Positions 1 through 14,500 of a DNA stretch of 64,000 nt are shown one piece after another. The first letter of the stretch is position 1, and each line of letters starts with the position of its first letter. Below the pieces are notes generated by a model, which saw nothing but the letters and a program-made list of their open reading frames with translations, was not told the DNA's origin and searched no databases. A program made the position numbers and the translations under genes. The DNA is from Pipra filicauda (taxonomy: Eukaryota; Chordata; Aves; Passeriformes; Pipridae): assembly GCF_003945595.2 (NCBI RefSeq), contig NW_024103452.1:62001-126000 (forward strand). Reading direction: 5' to 3'.

Positions 1-3000
1 GTAGTAGGTTCAAGGCTATCTCTCTAATCTAGCCCAGAGATCCATGTCTGCTTTGGAGCTTGCAAAGCCCACGAGGCTGGGACTTGCAGTTGGCAGGTAT
101 TGCTTGGGATTTTGTGTGTTTATAGTTTGCTTTTTTTTTTTCTTAAAAAAAAAACAAACAGCAGGCTGTGGTTCCAGCAGGTTGCTGCAGAGCGGTACTG
201 GGTTAAGGGCTGGCATGAAGGCCAGTGATGGGGACATGAAAGTTTGATCTTCTGGAGATCCAGAGCGTTTAACTGGCATTCCTGCTCTTAAGCATTCTTT
301 TAATCCCTTTGCCTAATCTGAAGCCTGACGTGAGCCCTGTGCTCTGGGATTTCGTCCCACTCCCAGACTCAGCCAAGGCTGCTTCTCTGTAGCTGACTGC
401 AGCCCCCCACACATCAGGGCCTGAGGGCAGATCTAATGCCTCCAGCCCTGAGTGCTAGCCCCAGCTCCAACTCTAGCCTTACCCTGAAACAGGAAAGTCC
501 TGTATTCCCCAGACATCATTCTGGGATGTATGATCAGCACCAGCTGTCATCCCAATCTGCTGGCACCTAAACAAGCAAGAAACAAAGCTGGTTCTGCAGC
601 CCCTTCACTCTATAATCTAAACTCATAATCAGATGGAGCCAGCAGCTTGCCAAGCTGGTACTGTCCAGAATCAGCCTAGCTTGGTGATACTTCCAGGATC
701 CAGAATTGAAATTATCTGTGCATTCCTCTCTGTCTTTAGCCCTGGCTGTGGGTTGCCTGAAACCCACATCCTGGATGGGACTCAGGATGGGCAACTCTGT
801 AAAGTCTGAGTGGATTTTTGTACTATTAAAAAAGATGCTGAATTCTGAGCAGGGAGACATTGCAGGTCTACCACCAGCACTTTGGTTAGGGATGTGGACA
901 GCAGGTCTGAAAAAGTGTGATATCTTTCTGGATTCTTCACTGTGCAGATTGATGTTTGTACAGTATGTAAGTTAAGGTCATCATGTTGGTAAGATTGCTG
1001 TTAACCTACAAATAGTCAAAGCAGGTTGGAGTCAAGGTTTGGAGAGGTAGGGCTGGGTAAGCAGGCTTCTCAGTAAGGCTTCTCCTTCCTAGATCTAGTA
1101 AGGATTGAGTGTCGAGTTGAGGTCAGATGTGTTGAGTTGTTTGGCATAAGGTTTACTCTGAGGTGGTAAGAGGACCAGTTTTTGTCCACATACCAGAGTT
1201 TGATTTGGGATGCACAGAGCCCGGAGAACTGTGAGTTGGCAGGATGAGATGAAGGCTAGTGCTGGGGAGCAGAGGGCTTGCTGGTTGTTGCTGTTTAAAA
1301 GAATGTATTCTTGATATAAAGTGTTGCTTTTTATGCTCTTATAGTTTTGGTTAGAGAAGAAACTTGAGGAATTGTTTGTCCTCTGTCCTTGTCAGGTTTC
1401 TCATTCTGTGGTCCTCGTAAAGGCATGAGCCTGTGGAGAGTTAAGTGTGCATATGTTGCAGAGCATTGCGTCTCTTTGGGCTATGAACAGGCCTTTTTGT
1501 GGACGTAAGAACTACCACTGAAGTAGACCTCAGGTCTGACAGATACTTGGGCCCTAAAGGAAATGTAAGGAGGTAGTACTATACTGTGTGAAACAACTTG
1601 CTTTATACAACTTACTTTGCTCTAATAGTGATGGATACAGGAAATAGTTGGTCTTTTGGTGGTAGCGCAAGTGATGGAGCAGCAGGCTGGGTAGCCAAAG
1701 CTAGAGGGGAAAGAGCAGTTAAGGAAGAGGAGAAGGGGTTGCCACTTTGTTGTTCTCCAGCTCCTTTTGCACCATTACTTGTTCTGGATGTTGTCACTGA
1801 TACATCCACCATGATCTGAGTGCTTTCCAGTCCACCTGCCTTATTGGTCCAAGCTGACTTCAACTCCTCATGTTTACCATGGACTATACACCAGCTACAT
1901 TTGGGGAAAAGCAAAGAAACAGCAGGGAGAGCTGGGGACTCTTTTTGGGGCAGTTTTGACTTGTTTGAAAAGCCACTCCCTGTGGGAATATGTGGTTGAG
2001 GTGGCAGATTTACAGTGACTTGCCTCCATGACATCAGGCACATTGGTGCAGCACAGGGTATGATTCATTATTAGGGATATGTAGGGACCAGACCAAGGGC
2101 TCAATCCTGCTAAAGGCTCAACTTCTGGTGCAACTGATGGGAGTTGAACTTTAAGGCTGGTTTCAGATGGGGCTGAGGAGTTTTCAGCTGAAGAAGACAC
2201 AGGGTTTCTTGGCCATGTCATGTTTTTGGTGTTTTGGCACATTAGTGTTGGTGCAGCAGAAGAAAATGAGTGGTTCCTTCAAAGTTGTTTTTAAAGCATT
2301 TAAAAGGACAGTTCCAAGCAGTCAGTTGTGTGCTTTTTTCTTTTTCCTGAGCTTCTAAGAATTACTACTTATATCCCTGAAAAAATTGAAAAATAACAAA
2401 ATACCCTATTTGTAATGATCTCTTTTCAGCCATCCAAAGTGATTGCATTAAGATGTAATTCAACATTATACACATGATAGGTGGTGGAGAGAAAACCAGT
2501 CCTGCTCTTTTCCCAAAGTTGAACAAGCTCCAGCCTGCTATGGAAGTTGTTTATTTATTTGAGAGTGAAAAAAGAAAGACAAAATTTGTTATTGCGTAAA
2601 GGAGTCAAAAACCAATTTGAACTTGCCTTCAGCATTGACTTTCCAAGTACTTAAATATAAAACTTTCCCAAGATCCTGGTAAGTCCCTGTCAAACATGTT
2701 TTATGGACTATTTCCTCTCCCACAGGTGAACTAGGAACACTTTCTTGTAAATTTTTCATTTGGAGAAACCAATAACAATGCCCAGAGATGCTACTGCAAA
2801 GAGATTTCCACTTCAGCAAACAGAAATGAGATGTAGGCTTTCTGTGACCAGCCAGGCCCTTTTATGGGAAACCCATCAATTACACTAAGTACCCTGTGGC
2901 TGCCTATGGGTTTTGCTGTGCAGAATTAAAGGATTACAGTTTGTATGGGATTAACAATGTTGGTGCTGTTTCCATTGCTCAGTGTATTATTCTGGAAGAT

Positions 3001-3142
3001 GTTTAATGAGTACAACTTATTGACAATCAGTGAGGCTGGATGATGCAGTGGTCTGGCTGGGATGGTGAAGTGTTGGAAATGGGAGCTGAGAGTAATGAAA
3101 TCAGTTTGGTGGCGAGGCTTAAACGAAAATGAAGTGTGTTTT

Positions 3143-3222
3143 GATCAAGTCTTGAAGGTAGCTGTTATGGGTAGAGCAGTGCTCTTACACCTTAGGGTGT
3201 AAGAGCACCTTCAGACTTGATC
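3143..3222. repeat. Hairpin-forming inverted repeat
   Basis: The inner arms are a perfect 13-bp inverted repeat (gtgctcttacacc at 3179-3191 against 3196-3208) around a 4-base loop. The outer arms (3143-3159 and 3207-3222) are also complementary, with one extra base on the left. The left arm carries about 19 unpaired bases (3160-3178) between its outer and inner parts. It could be a relic of a palindromic DNA transposon or a chance foldback. No terminal duplication was seen. Confidence 0.6.
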
Positions 3223-3987
3223 CAGCTCTTTGCTGGTGCTTTTTGCTACCTCATAGTTACATTAGCCAGGGCCATGAAGAGATGTAAGCTCCCAGATCAA
3301 CACAGCGGCTCTTGGAAAAGCCTCCAGTAGGTGATCTCTTCTAAGAGTTTGCTTTTTACACCGGCAAAAGACACAAATATTCATGTGGGAAGGAAAGCAT
3401 GACAAAACTGTAGCTTGTTAGGAGTGGTTTTACTTCCAGGATGGTTGTAGCCTCGCATCTCTGAGTGACTCCCAGGCTGTTGGATTTGGTAGCGTTCACC
3501 AAAGTGCACAAGACAAGGTGATTGAACTTCTTGTGCTTTAGAGATGAGGCTGTGATGTCCAGCCATCTTGTATTCCAGATGGGCAGTTTGGTTGGGGACT
3601 GTAGTACCATGTAGATAAGTCTAAGAGAAAGGGCTGCAGAGCTCTTTCAGCTTTTCTCAATGGGAAGACCAAAAACCTGAATGAAGCAAATGGCTCAATG
3701 AGCATGGGTGAGCAGCTACACGGTTCAGGCCTACTAGGGAGTTTTTTTACAGACTATTTACAGGCCAGTTTAGCAGTTGTCAGCATTTGTGGGAGAGATG
3801 AGTGTAAAGGAGTGGTTTAAAGGAGGATGGACGTCTAGAGTGACACCTGGAATTCCTCTCATTTGTAAGAGGAGGATGAGCAACCTTTGTGGGCAGGAGA
3901 TGGACAGCAGGGGATGTAGTGTGTCCATTTCAAAAGAAGGATTCCTCCACATCCCTCTTGCAAGTTACAGTGAAACCATTCCAAATG

Positions 3988-4045
3988 CTACGGGCCAAAT
4001 TTTATTCTCAGTTACACCCATGCAACCTTACTGAAGTCAGCAATT
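3988..4045. repeat. Possible ancient amniote interspersed repeat relic
   Basis: The stretch starting gggccaaattttattctcag and running through a 'ttacaccc...actgaagtcag' motif resembles a family of old repeats widespread in reptile and bird genomes. The match is from memory, short and degraded. The family name is uncertain. Confidence 0.3.
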
Positions 4046-7000
4046 GTCTGTTTTGCAACCATTGCCTGATGCAATAACTTGAGGGTTACATATCTTACGG
4101 ATTCGAGATGTGCTTGCATTCCCAGCGTTGTGGCAGCGAATAACGCTGGACATGAAATTGCTGTTGCCTGAGTAATTGCTGAAGAATAACTGAGGTCAGT
4201 AGTGTTGCATGGTTGTAACTAACTGCACAGAGCCAGGAACACTCGTGTAGTATCTGGGAGTTCATTGGGACGCAGGAGAGTCCGACCCATCTCTCCTTCC
4301 AGCTGGAATGCCACTTTCCCACATCAGGCACTCCCTTCAGTAATTATACCCTTTTTAGACTCACCCTTTAGCAATTACTTGCCTAAGCCCTGCCTCAAAC
4401 TGACATCATTGGAAAGTCCAATAAAAATACGGCAAGCTTTCAAACCATCTCAGGAAAGCAGAATGCTGTATTATTAACAGTATTTCAGTGTAGCTGTTTT
4501 GAGATGATTTTCCTGACCTTATCTCTTAACAGGAAGAGTTTGAGTTCCCTCACAGCAAACAGCCTCAAGGGTCAGCAAAGTCCCTGTCTCATCTTCAGCG
4601 ACGTACTGGCCTGAAAGGGCTCCATATCAGTTCCTTTCTTTTTCTTCTTTTTAAGTCATCTTCATGGTACTGAACCCCTTCTTCTGGAAGACCCAATCTT
4701 AAGCTTCTAAGACCTCAAAATATTGACCTAAGTCAGTCGTTGTCTTGGTTCTTGTTTTTCAAAGTATTTTTAAGTTCCTCTTCCTTTCTGTTTTTTTAAA
4801 TTTTATTTTCAAATTGACCACTTCTTTGAAAACATAAAGGCGTATTCAGGACTTGCACTTGCTCTGGGAGAGAGGAAGGCAACAGTAGCTTGCTTTACTT
4901 TTTAAATGAATTTTTTTTTGGAGGGAGGGGGTAATAAAACTTCAAATTACTCCATGAATTGGACCCTCTATAAGGACATAAGAAGTTATCACTATTTGTG
5001 TTACAGGTAAAGCTGAAAAGTTGAACCTGAATCAGAACAAATAGTTGAGAGTTTTGAGGTTTTTTTCCATTATTTTCCTGCCTGAACTGGCATACAGCTC
5101 ATCCTAATGACATCAGATTTTTGGGGGGGTTGGTTTCTTTAATTCTTGGTTTGCATGGGAACAGTACGCTAGAAAAGAATTTTCCAAACAAATAACAAGA
5201 AAGGAAACTATGTGCAGAAAAAATCATGGAAGCTAATTGGAAATTTTGCAGGGAACGATTCGTGCTCTGTAACACCTGATGATGGAAGCATGAGGCTTTG
5301 CAATTGTAAACAGATTTTCTTTCCATCCTGCTTGGCAATCATCTTCATTTTTCGGGTGTAACCCTTTCATGTACGCAGCTGCACTCCCCATTCCCACAGC
5401 TAGGCATGCTGGGTAAACCTTTTGATCTCACCTTCTAGCCTTTGCTTGCTTGCATTGTGTTTATTACAACTTTTTCAACTCCTCCGGACCAGGGCGTGAT
5501 GGATGATCCTGGAGGATCTGCCCTCTAGATCTCTGTGATTGTACTGAGTTGATGGTTTCTCCCTGACAGGTGCAGGCATGTTGATTTAAAACCAAAACAA
5601 AACAAAAATCCTTTTAGTAAAGCGAAACCTACTTGGTGTTAACTCCTTCCTCTGCTTTGTACTCAGGGCAGGAGAGCGGAGGCTTTACTTGGCTTCCATT
5701 TCTGCCTCTGACACCATCATGTCTTTGAATTGCAAATGCCTTACCTTGTATTGGCTCCTGTCATTTGGTACCAGCAATGGCTGTTCCTCCAGAAGTAGGA
5801 TGCACCAACCCCTAAGAGCACTCTAGCTCTTAGCAATATGCTTTTACCTTTCCTTTGTTCTCTGTGTGTTGTTTTGACTTGGTTTTCTGTGGTACTGACC
5901 CACTGGCCATGGAAGTCGAGGGGCTTCTCCCAAAGCTTACAGCAGGCTCTGGGGAGTTGTCAGATCAATTCCTATACCCATGCACAGTGAAAGCCCCTGT
6001 TAACATATATCTCCATGCCGTGCCCTGGTTAATGCTACACTGTTCAAAAAGATACTGCTTGTCTTCCCAGCAGCTCCCATGCCCCTGAACTACTGTGGTA
6101 TTTGCAGTTGTTGGGCATGTTTACAAAACACCATAAGTAAAAACAACTGTTGGACTTTTTCTTTTCCGCCTTTGATTTAAATAGTTTAAAAACTAGTTAT
6201 GGACGTCAGGGCTCTTTGCAAATCATTACTGTGTCTTATTGCTTGTTCGGAGGTTGTAGCATCACTGTGATCAGCATGAGCAGATGCTTCTGAAAGATGT
6301 GAAATGCCTCCATTCCCTGTATTTGGTGTTAAAGAAACCTTTTGACTTCTGAAGTGCTACACATGTACTCTTATCAGGTCCAGGGAAATGCAAGAATAGT
6401 GGCACACAGGATACTTTGATATCAGGGAAACCCAGGCACCTTTCACATTAGCTCTGTACAGGTGTATTGACAAAACTTTAGTTGTCTGTTGTAAGAGAAT
6501 ATGAAGCCAATTGTCTTTATATGTAATTTGTGAAGCAATATCAAAAAGCACATTTAAAAAAAATAATATATTTTCTTCAATGTTTATGCAACTTGGAGTG
6601 AGGTGCTTTTTGTATTTTTAGGTGTGCATGCATCACTTCAAGCTGATCCTTTCAAAGGCTATATTGTGGATTTTTCTTTAATAATGGAGGAGAAAAACAA
6701 ATCATGTCCCCAGTCCACCATTTGATGCCTGAGGAGTTTGGATTGAATTGTACATTGAAAGAACATGATATACAAAGCACATGCATCAACTCAGCTACTT
6801 TTTAATCTGTTCCTTGATTTGTCCGCACTCAGCAGCTTTTTTTTTGGCTGCAAGAGAAAGCCAGTGCAGTGCTTCAGGCAAAGGCGTCACCCAAGCTACC
6901 TTAGTTGATGAAACTAAAGTTGCTTTCTGAGCGTTACTGTCCTGTACATTGTTGGATGAGCTGGCTCTGCATCTGTGGCCAATTTGGATGTCTGCAAGTG

Positions 7001-9164
7001 ATTTACTGTGCTCTGAAATGCAGCTGCTTCATGTACAGCATCTGATCTGGGACCACCACTGGGAGCCGTCCTTGCTGAAAGTGAGAGAGAGATTAAAGCC
7101 AGCTGAAGAAAAAAGGAGTTATTCTTATGGTCCCTCAAGATATTTTTTTTCCATTCATTCTTTTCATAAAAGATGGAAAACGCTAATTCCCCAACTGATC
7201 TGAGCTCCAGTTTTTACTGGTGGTTTCTTCTTGATAGTAAGTTATTGGGAGAGGGCAGGAAGACTCACAGAGCCTGTGCAGGGGATTTCAAAATAGGAGT
7301 TAAAACAAAACAAAATGTTTTTGTAAGTGTTCAGGCCTGAAGAATTAGCAGGGGAAGTTCATTGATGATTTGAAGACAGCAGTCCTTCAAGGTCTTGTGA
7401 ATGGGTGAAACCCCACAGGGACAAGCTGAGAAATGGTGATATTACAGCAGGGATCCCATCTCATTTTTCTCTTATTTTCTCATAGTTATCTGAGATATAC
7501 TGACTACCTATCAGAAAGGTTTACTGTCATCATGTTTGTTGGCAGCAGGAGGTGTGTCATGTAGGTACAAGTGAAAACATTTGGCATGAATATTACCAAT
7601 ATTCCCTGAAGTGTTACTTAGCTAATGCTTGGATAGCAGTACTTGATACAGTCTACAACTTGTGTTGCAGGAAAAAGTATGGCCCGTCAAGTAGGAGTAT
7701 GGGAATTAATACAGGGATTAATACAAATTTTCCTTACACAGACCTTGTGCTGATTTGCGATTAGGTATGAAATTACTGTCATCAAAGAGGTTCATCAGAA
7801 AAAAGTCAATACAAAATGAGGTCAGAAAATATCATGTTTCTTACTTTTCATGAAAACAGATGGTATTTTCCCAACTTTTGAGTCACTGTAAGAAAAAACT
7901 GCAACAATTATTTTTCATCTCTTTCAGTGAAAATTGTTCCATGCAAAAATGTGCCATAAATGTTCTTCTTCCAACCACAATTTATTAATGAAACCTCATG
8001 TGTCTACTATGTAGGGCATATCCAGCTTTGACTATTTAGACAATTAAAAAAAAATCCCTTTTGATATTTATTCTGGCTGAGAAGTGAAGATAATATAAAT
8101 AATGTTAACGTATTTACAAAATTGAACAGTGCTGGCACAAATATGGAAGCATCCTATGAGAGAAAAACACACGCAAATGTGTAGCACTTAGCATGACAGT
8201 CTTAACATTTTTGAAAGAAAGTAACAGATATATTTCCTAGTTATTTCCATTCCAAATTAGTGCATGAAGAGCTGTCCCACAATAATATTTCCAACCTGAT
8301 AATGACTCTGTGGGCATGCACTTAAGGTTGAGATGTGTGTTTGCAAACTCTGAGTAGGGGAGAGGAGCGTGCATGGAGTGAGCCTATCTCTTGAATATTT
8401 CTTGGGCATCAGTGTGTATCTGACCTTTCCTAAATCTGAAGAACTTTCCATGCCAGAAGAGCCTGTATTCCACACATGGACATTGTGCAGCCACTAAGAA
8501 GGACATTCCTCAAGCAAGCATGGAAGTGAATTTCATCTGTGGTTCTGTGTCTGGTACCCCTTTGTGGCTGCTGTTAGGGGTTGAACAACAGGTTGGCCTG
8601 AAGGCTGAATGTCTCCAAGATCAAGAAAGGTCAGGTTTCTGCTGGAAGAGGCTATGCTGCAGAATGCCTGGTACCTCTCTGCTTGGTTGGTTAGTTGCTA
8701 GCTCTCTGGGGAAGGGGTGGGACTGTGAAATCAGTTAATACTGACAATGAATGATTGGACCGAACTTCATTTCAGTCACAGGGAAGCAATGCTCACCAGT
8801 GGCAAATGCAGAACCAGCAAATGTGTCAGACACTCAAACAACTGGTCTGCTGGGAGAATTAAGCCTCCAGGAGCAACACGATGACTTCTGTGGAAAGCCT
8901 CACTGAACTGGGAGATGATGTGCATTTGCGATGCTGAAGTCAGCATTCGGGTGGAGTATAAATCCTAATTTTTATAGATACTCTGGTGGATTTGTTGTCC
9001 CATGTGTCCATTACACCCATAAATACCTGCATGGTGTAATTACTGGAAGAGCAAAGTCAGTTAAAGGGAAAGTTATAGAAAGTTATAGTAAAACAAGAAG
9101 CTTTCACCAATTGCTATGAGAGATGTCATCCCTGGGGTAAAGCAAAGTGAATGCAGAAGCACGG

Positions 9165-9280
9165 CCATGGAGGGAAGTTATCAGCAGTGTCTCACCTCAG
9201 CCTGTGCTGTTCAATGTATCTGTAAATGGCCAGGGAGAGGGCAAGCAGTGAGGTGAGAAAACCTGGGGACCATTATAATA
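9165..9280 (+). mobile_element. Ancient, highly decayed CR1 LINE fragment (tentative)
   Basis: The sequence 'ctgtgctgttcaatgtatctgtaaatggcc' followed by a 'gcaagcagtgaggtg' motif resembles the reverse-transcriptase region of old CR1 elements, which encodes a 'LFNIFINDL'-like segment. It is heavily mutated, and the boundaries are estimates. A short GACA tetranucleotide run directly follows it. Confidence 0.4.
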
Positions 9281-9312
9281 GATAGACAGACAGACAGACA
9301 GCTAGTTAGCTA
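9281..9312. repeat. Short (GACA)n / (TAGC)n microsatellite
   Basis: A run of about four GACA units is followed by TAGT/TAGC units. It is a simple tandem repeat with no gene nearby. Confidence 0.8.
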
Positions 9313-11432
9313 GCTGCTGGAGGCTGCCAACAATGCCTATGATAGTAAGGAGAAAGGGGGACATGTTCCTGTAGCTCACTGCTGCCTGTGTTCTTTCATG
9401 AGGCTCTGGGTAACCACAGCAGTTGGTTTTGCTCTGTATCGCTGGTAAGAGCATAGCAGACAGGAAGAGCAAGAACTGCAGGACTTGTTCCTTCATTTAT
9501 AAATTTCATAGTACTATTTCTTGCATTGTAGAGAGGTTTAAGAAATTTTGGGGGCCCCTTGGGCTGTAGGAGCCTGTTTGCAGAAGAGGACAGATGCTTA
9601 ATAAGTGTGTGATAAGCAAAAATTGGTGGGGGGAAGAAGTGTTATCACTACCCCATACTGCTATGCGAGATCCTACTGTGATTTATCTGGGGCTGGATGG
9701 GAGCTGGGCACGCAGAGTGCCTCAGGGAGGAATTGCTCAGCATCTTCCCCAGCCAGAGAAGAAGGCTTTCAAGTAAGAAAGTGGATGAAATAAATAATTA
9801 AATCCAGGAGGCTCAAGCATCTGCTGGAAACTGCTTCTTGCCTCTTTGCTCCGCAGGAAAAAGGAGGTAAGAGGTAAGAGTAGGACTAGGCTCATAGAGG
9901 CAGCATCCTGAAGGATCGTTTTTACACAAAACTGCGGGTGTGGGTCACAGTCATGGGCCTTGCAACAGAAAGGACTGGACTCTTCTGACATCACCAGGAG
10001 ACACCATTCTTCCTCATTCATTCCTGAGATGGAAGATAGTACTGCTTTTATTTGGGCCAGCCAAGAGTGTAGCAGGCCAGGACTGGTTGTAAAAGGATGT
10101 GTTCATCCATACAGAAATGTAACATACTAGTGAAAATAATTTTGTAACAGAAATTTATCTGGGCAGCTTAGTAACAAAAATCTTACTGGGCATTGCAGTG
10201 ATGGTGTGGGTTTTTCTCCTTCCCCCTTTTACCTGCTGTGTCACTCGTAATCTCTGCAGGCAAGGGACAATGTTGTGATCTGTCTGCGACATAAAAGATG
10301 TTATTCAGTGCTCATTATCAGTATTGTTTGCTTGGATTATATTGTCTTTTAAGGTTGAATACACAGTGTATTAAAAAGCACACAGTAATAAAAAGTAACA
10401 AATAGTGGAACTACAAATATATTTTGGCCCACTCCTCAGCTGCTGTAAATTATGCTGTATGCGCTGAAAGCTCCTGATAAAGTACAGCCTTGTTACATGG
10501 CATAGTAAAATGTATGTTTAAACAGGTTTAGGAAGAGACATTTATAAAACTAAGACCATGTGACAGGCCATTCGATAAAGTGGCTTAAAATAAAAAGCTT
10601 TCAACAGAGGTATTCAGCAGGATGGGTTTATGAGCTCTGTGCTGCAAAACAGCAAGTCTTGCAGCCTTCCTCCCCATGGGTCCCTGGGGCTGTCTGCAGA
10701 GCAGGTCTCCAAATTTTTGGGGGCTAGAGCACAGTCAGAAGTAAGCCAGGACTAAAACCAGAGCTTGTCTGAGAACCATGTTAATAAAGGATGATATTTG
10801 CTATTGGCAGGAGGAAGCAACACTTCATGTCATTAAATACTACACACCAACCGAGTTGCTTCACGTAGCACACCTTGACATTGGTTACAGGGCATGAATT
10901 GGACCGTAAGTCCTTCCCTGAGCTTCTTACCTTTTTTATTTGACCTGGTATGCTAATGAAAGCCCTGGCCCAGCTCTTTCATCTTGTCCCAGGTTTTCCT
11001 TTGTTGATGTGGAAAAGGAGCGAGGGAGGGGGCCTGGACTGGAGAATAAGAGATAAAGGGAGTTTGTTTTCGGCTGAGTCAGAGGACAGTCAGATGAAGA
11101 GTTTTCTTTGTAACTTAATAGCTGCATTAATCACTAGGACTGCAGCTACTCCCACTGATGGCCAGAAAAGGGCCTCGGTTTCTTACAACTTTGCTGATAC
11201 CAAATGAGTTCTCTGCAAAAGCGCTCTCCTAGCAAGTGCAATTAGAATGCTTTAATAGGCATGCAGGATGTGGAAAGATTTTTAATTATCTTGCATTAAA
11301 CAGCATAACCTCAGCAGGAACAATCTTTTTATGTATTTTTAGATTAAATGAAATTATTCAGTATAGTAATAATGTAATCAGAGCATCCCTGGGCAACTGA
11401 CTAAGAGTGGCTGTTTCTTTAAAGGAAATAAG

Positions 11433-11525
11433 GTCTGGACTTGGCAGTGTTAGTGTTCATTGTTGGACTTGATGATCTAAGAGGTCTTTTACAAGCTAAA
11501 TGTTTCTGTCATTCTATGATAATGC
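11433..11525 (+). mobile_element. CR1 LINE 3'-end fragment
   Basis: The segment contains the typical CR1 3' tail: 'gttggacttgatgatctaag', then 'aggtctttt', then an ending like 'cattctatgataatg'. This is the sense orientation, so the element lies on the plus strand. It is a 5'-truncated copy, as most CR1 insertions are. Confidence 0.8.
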
Positions 11526-14500
11526 TAATGCCTTATCACATTTCATATACTAACATAGAGTTTAGTGAGAAGCAGTCAGTTTAGTATGGCCTGGATGAAA
11601 TAATGGGTTGAATTTACAGAAGCCTTTGTGTATAGTTAAACACAAATGTGTCAGAGTAATGTAAATTTCTCCCTGTTTTCCTTTAAAGAAGGGAGAGGTA
11701 AGATTTCCTTGAGGAACAGTTTAACCCAGAGGAAGGAAGTTCAGCACTTTACTCACTGGGCTTTGGCAGGTGCCTGTCACTGAAGACTTTTGGGCTCCTA
11801 ACATTCAGCTGGATCCGTATCCCTTGGTGCTGAGCAAAGCTTTTCTAAAGTAGCTACCTGAGTAACTATAAATCCCAATGAAAACAAATGGAACTGAAAC
11901 AAGGCATCTTTGAAAAGTTTCTTCTTAAATAGGTAACAAGATGGAAGAACTAAAGTGACAGATTATTAATGTATCTGAATTAAAATAGTACAAGAATGGG
12001 GGAAAGTGGGGTAGAAGATCACAAACCCCTGAATTACTTATTTTAGTCCTACTCTTCTTGTCAATACTGCCATCAATAGACCCCCAAGTGCAGAATTGTC
12101 CCAGTTTCTTTTTGTTTTGGTGGGCTCAGCATCTGCCGTGGGCAGGGACACGTTCAGTGCCTCTAGAATCAGTTACTTTACTTTCCCCCAGCGTCTGCTG
12201 TCAGTGCTTGCACAGGTGGCAGGTTGCAGCAGCAGTGTCAGCGGCTCCCCACTTCGACCCTCCTTCACCCTCTTTGTCCAGAGCTTACCCTCTCCTCCCT
12301 GGCAGTGCTGACAGTTCCCACTTAAAAAAGCCTAAAGGCTTTCCTTTCTGCCAGCCCTGCGTTTGCTGGAGCTACGTAATGTCTACAATATGCACAGTAC
12401 ACAGGCTTCAGTTTCTATTTATCTGATTGCCTAGAGCATGTGAGTTTTTACATCCCCTATAAAAGTTACATCTTCTCGATCTCCCTAAGTCTCACAGATG
12501 AATACATGCAATCCCACCCACTCCCAGCACCACACTGGCAGTGCAGGCATTGCTCCTATCCAGCTCCGTTGCTGCAGGGTCTGTTTTATACCACCACAGG
12601 CTTTTTTTTTTTTTTATTTCCCCACCCCCTTCTCTCTACTTTTTTGTTGTTGTGATCACCAACCCAGGCAGTCATTTTCAGTTTGGAAGGCAAATGAATA
12701 CTGGGGAGGAGCTGGAGGGTGTGCAAACAGAGAGCAGCATGCATTTCTGGCTTTCTGGTGCAACACCGTGGCAGGGCAGACCTGTAGCTGCCAAGGGAAG
12801 GGGTCATTTCCTCAAGTTTGGAAAGTGAAAAGCTGAGTGGATCCTTGCTCTAAAGCACTCCCTCTCTACTGGTTGGCCATGTGGGTTTATTTGCAACCTT
12901 TATTGTGGTCCCTCTATAATTGCAGCTTGCTAGACCTGTAAAAATAGTACCTCATGCTCTCTGCAGGGCTAACTGCTAATTACTTGCAGCCATCGGTGGC
13001 AGAACCAACACAGGCAGCCATCCAGTGGCATGTTCCTATCTGTAACTCAGTGTGAATGATGGTTTATTGATAGCAAGGGGATGGGGGGGGGTGGAAGCTG
13101 CCTGCATCCCACACCCATTGCTCTGTGCCAGAACAGCTTCATGGGAACTGGGAGCTGCGTCAGAGACGCGAGAGGTAAATTCTCCCCTCCTAGCCTGGCA
13201 CAAGGGCATGGCCTTTGAAAAGCTCAGACACAGTGTAGCTTTGGAAAGAGTCAATGGGAAATAGGTTGCCTTGGGGGTGTTTGGCTTGTGTGTTGATGTG
13301 GCTTTTTTGTTTTGAGACCAAAAACTGCTGGCTGGTTAGAGTGAAAGTCTTTCACAACTAAATGTGTGATGGAAATACCTGTGGACAGCTGTGGAATAGG
13401 TTTGGAATACATGGAAAGTTGTATGTGCAACCTGCTTTTCTATTCTTTGCAAGTTTACTCTGTGGGTCCTGAAACATTGCCTACTAGGGGTTCTTGAAGA
13501 TTCCCTCCAAAAGATGGATTTCTAGGCTGTTGAGTGTTTCAGATCACTTCTCGCTGGTATAGAGGAGAAAAAGAAAATGATTCATTCTCTTCTCTTGAAA
13601 AGCTCCGTTGCAATCATATTCATCAGGGCATTATCCAAACTTTTCCTATTTTCACAAGAAATGTTTCTTTATGAAGACCACTGCCAGGGTGAGAGTGCTG
13701 GAGCTAGATGAACAGCAAGTCCAGCAAAATTTGGAGCCTCTGTTCTCCTTTCCGCATTGAATTTGCTCACCTCAGGTCTCTACTTTCCACACTGATGTAC
13801 ATTCCTAGCCTCGCTATTTCACCTGGAGTTGATGTTAAATAGTGTTGCTCCAGGAATCATATGAAGAGGGGAGGTGGGCTGAAGTCAGCATAGCCAGGAC
13901 ATGTATAGACATAAAGGAGATAAAGCCACACGATATTTGCAAACAGCAATTTCTGATATCCAGTGGGTAGCTGCAATGCAGCAAATCCATTCCTTGTATA
14001 CAGCCCCTGATATCAACAGATTTAAATGCAAGATGTGTTTGGCTCAGTGGATGGAATGGAACATTTATCTAATCTGGTCTTTTTCAAATTAGCATCTAGG
14101 ATCACAGGTTGCAGAGAGAGACCGCTGTCCTCCTTGGATCTCCCAAGCAAGCTATAGGAGCCTGGGGAGCAGGACAGGGGCCTCAGCTCTCCCAGGTGAC
14201 ATGAGAGGGGGCAGAGGGCCGCATCCTTACCTCCTTCTCATGCCTTTTAATTAGCTAGAACTCAAACAAGCTTATTGAGGACTGGGGTCATTTTCATTTC
14301 TTGTGTTGGAGGGTGGAGGCCTGCCTGTATTCCCCAGTCCTTTAGGAGGTGTGAAGACAACAGATACAACATAAGGGACCCCAGATGAATCATGCTGTAA
14401 AAAAAAGGTAAGTTGTCTTACCTTAAGACTGTACCTTAGAAACATAGCAACCTCATAATCCAAAAAGAGGCTTTTGTGCCAAATTCTTCTATGTAAGCAA

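Noticed and set aside
1612..2043. 143-codon minus-strand ORF near the left edge
   Set aside because: Low-complexity Ser/Pro/Ala-rich translation with no recognisable family and overlapping ORFs in other frames.
1..9000. Possible 3' end of RIOK1, the expected upstream neighbour
   Set aside because: No exon with RIO-kinase motifs or the Lys-rich C-terminus was found. The gene is presumably further upstream.
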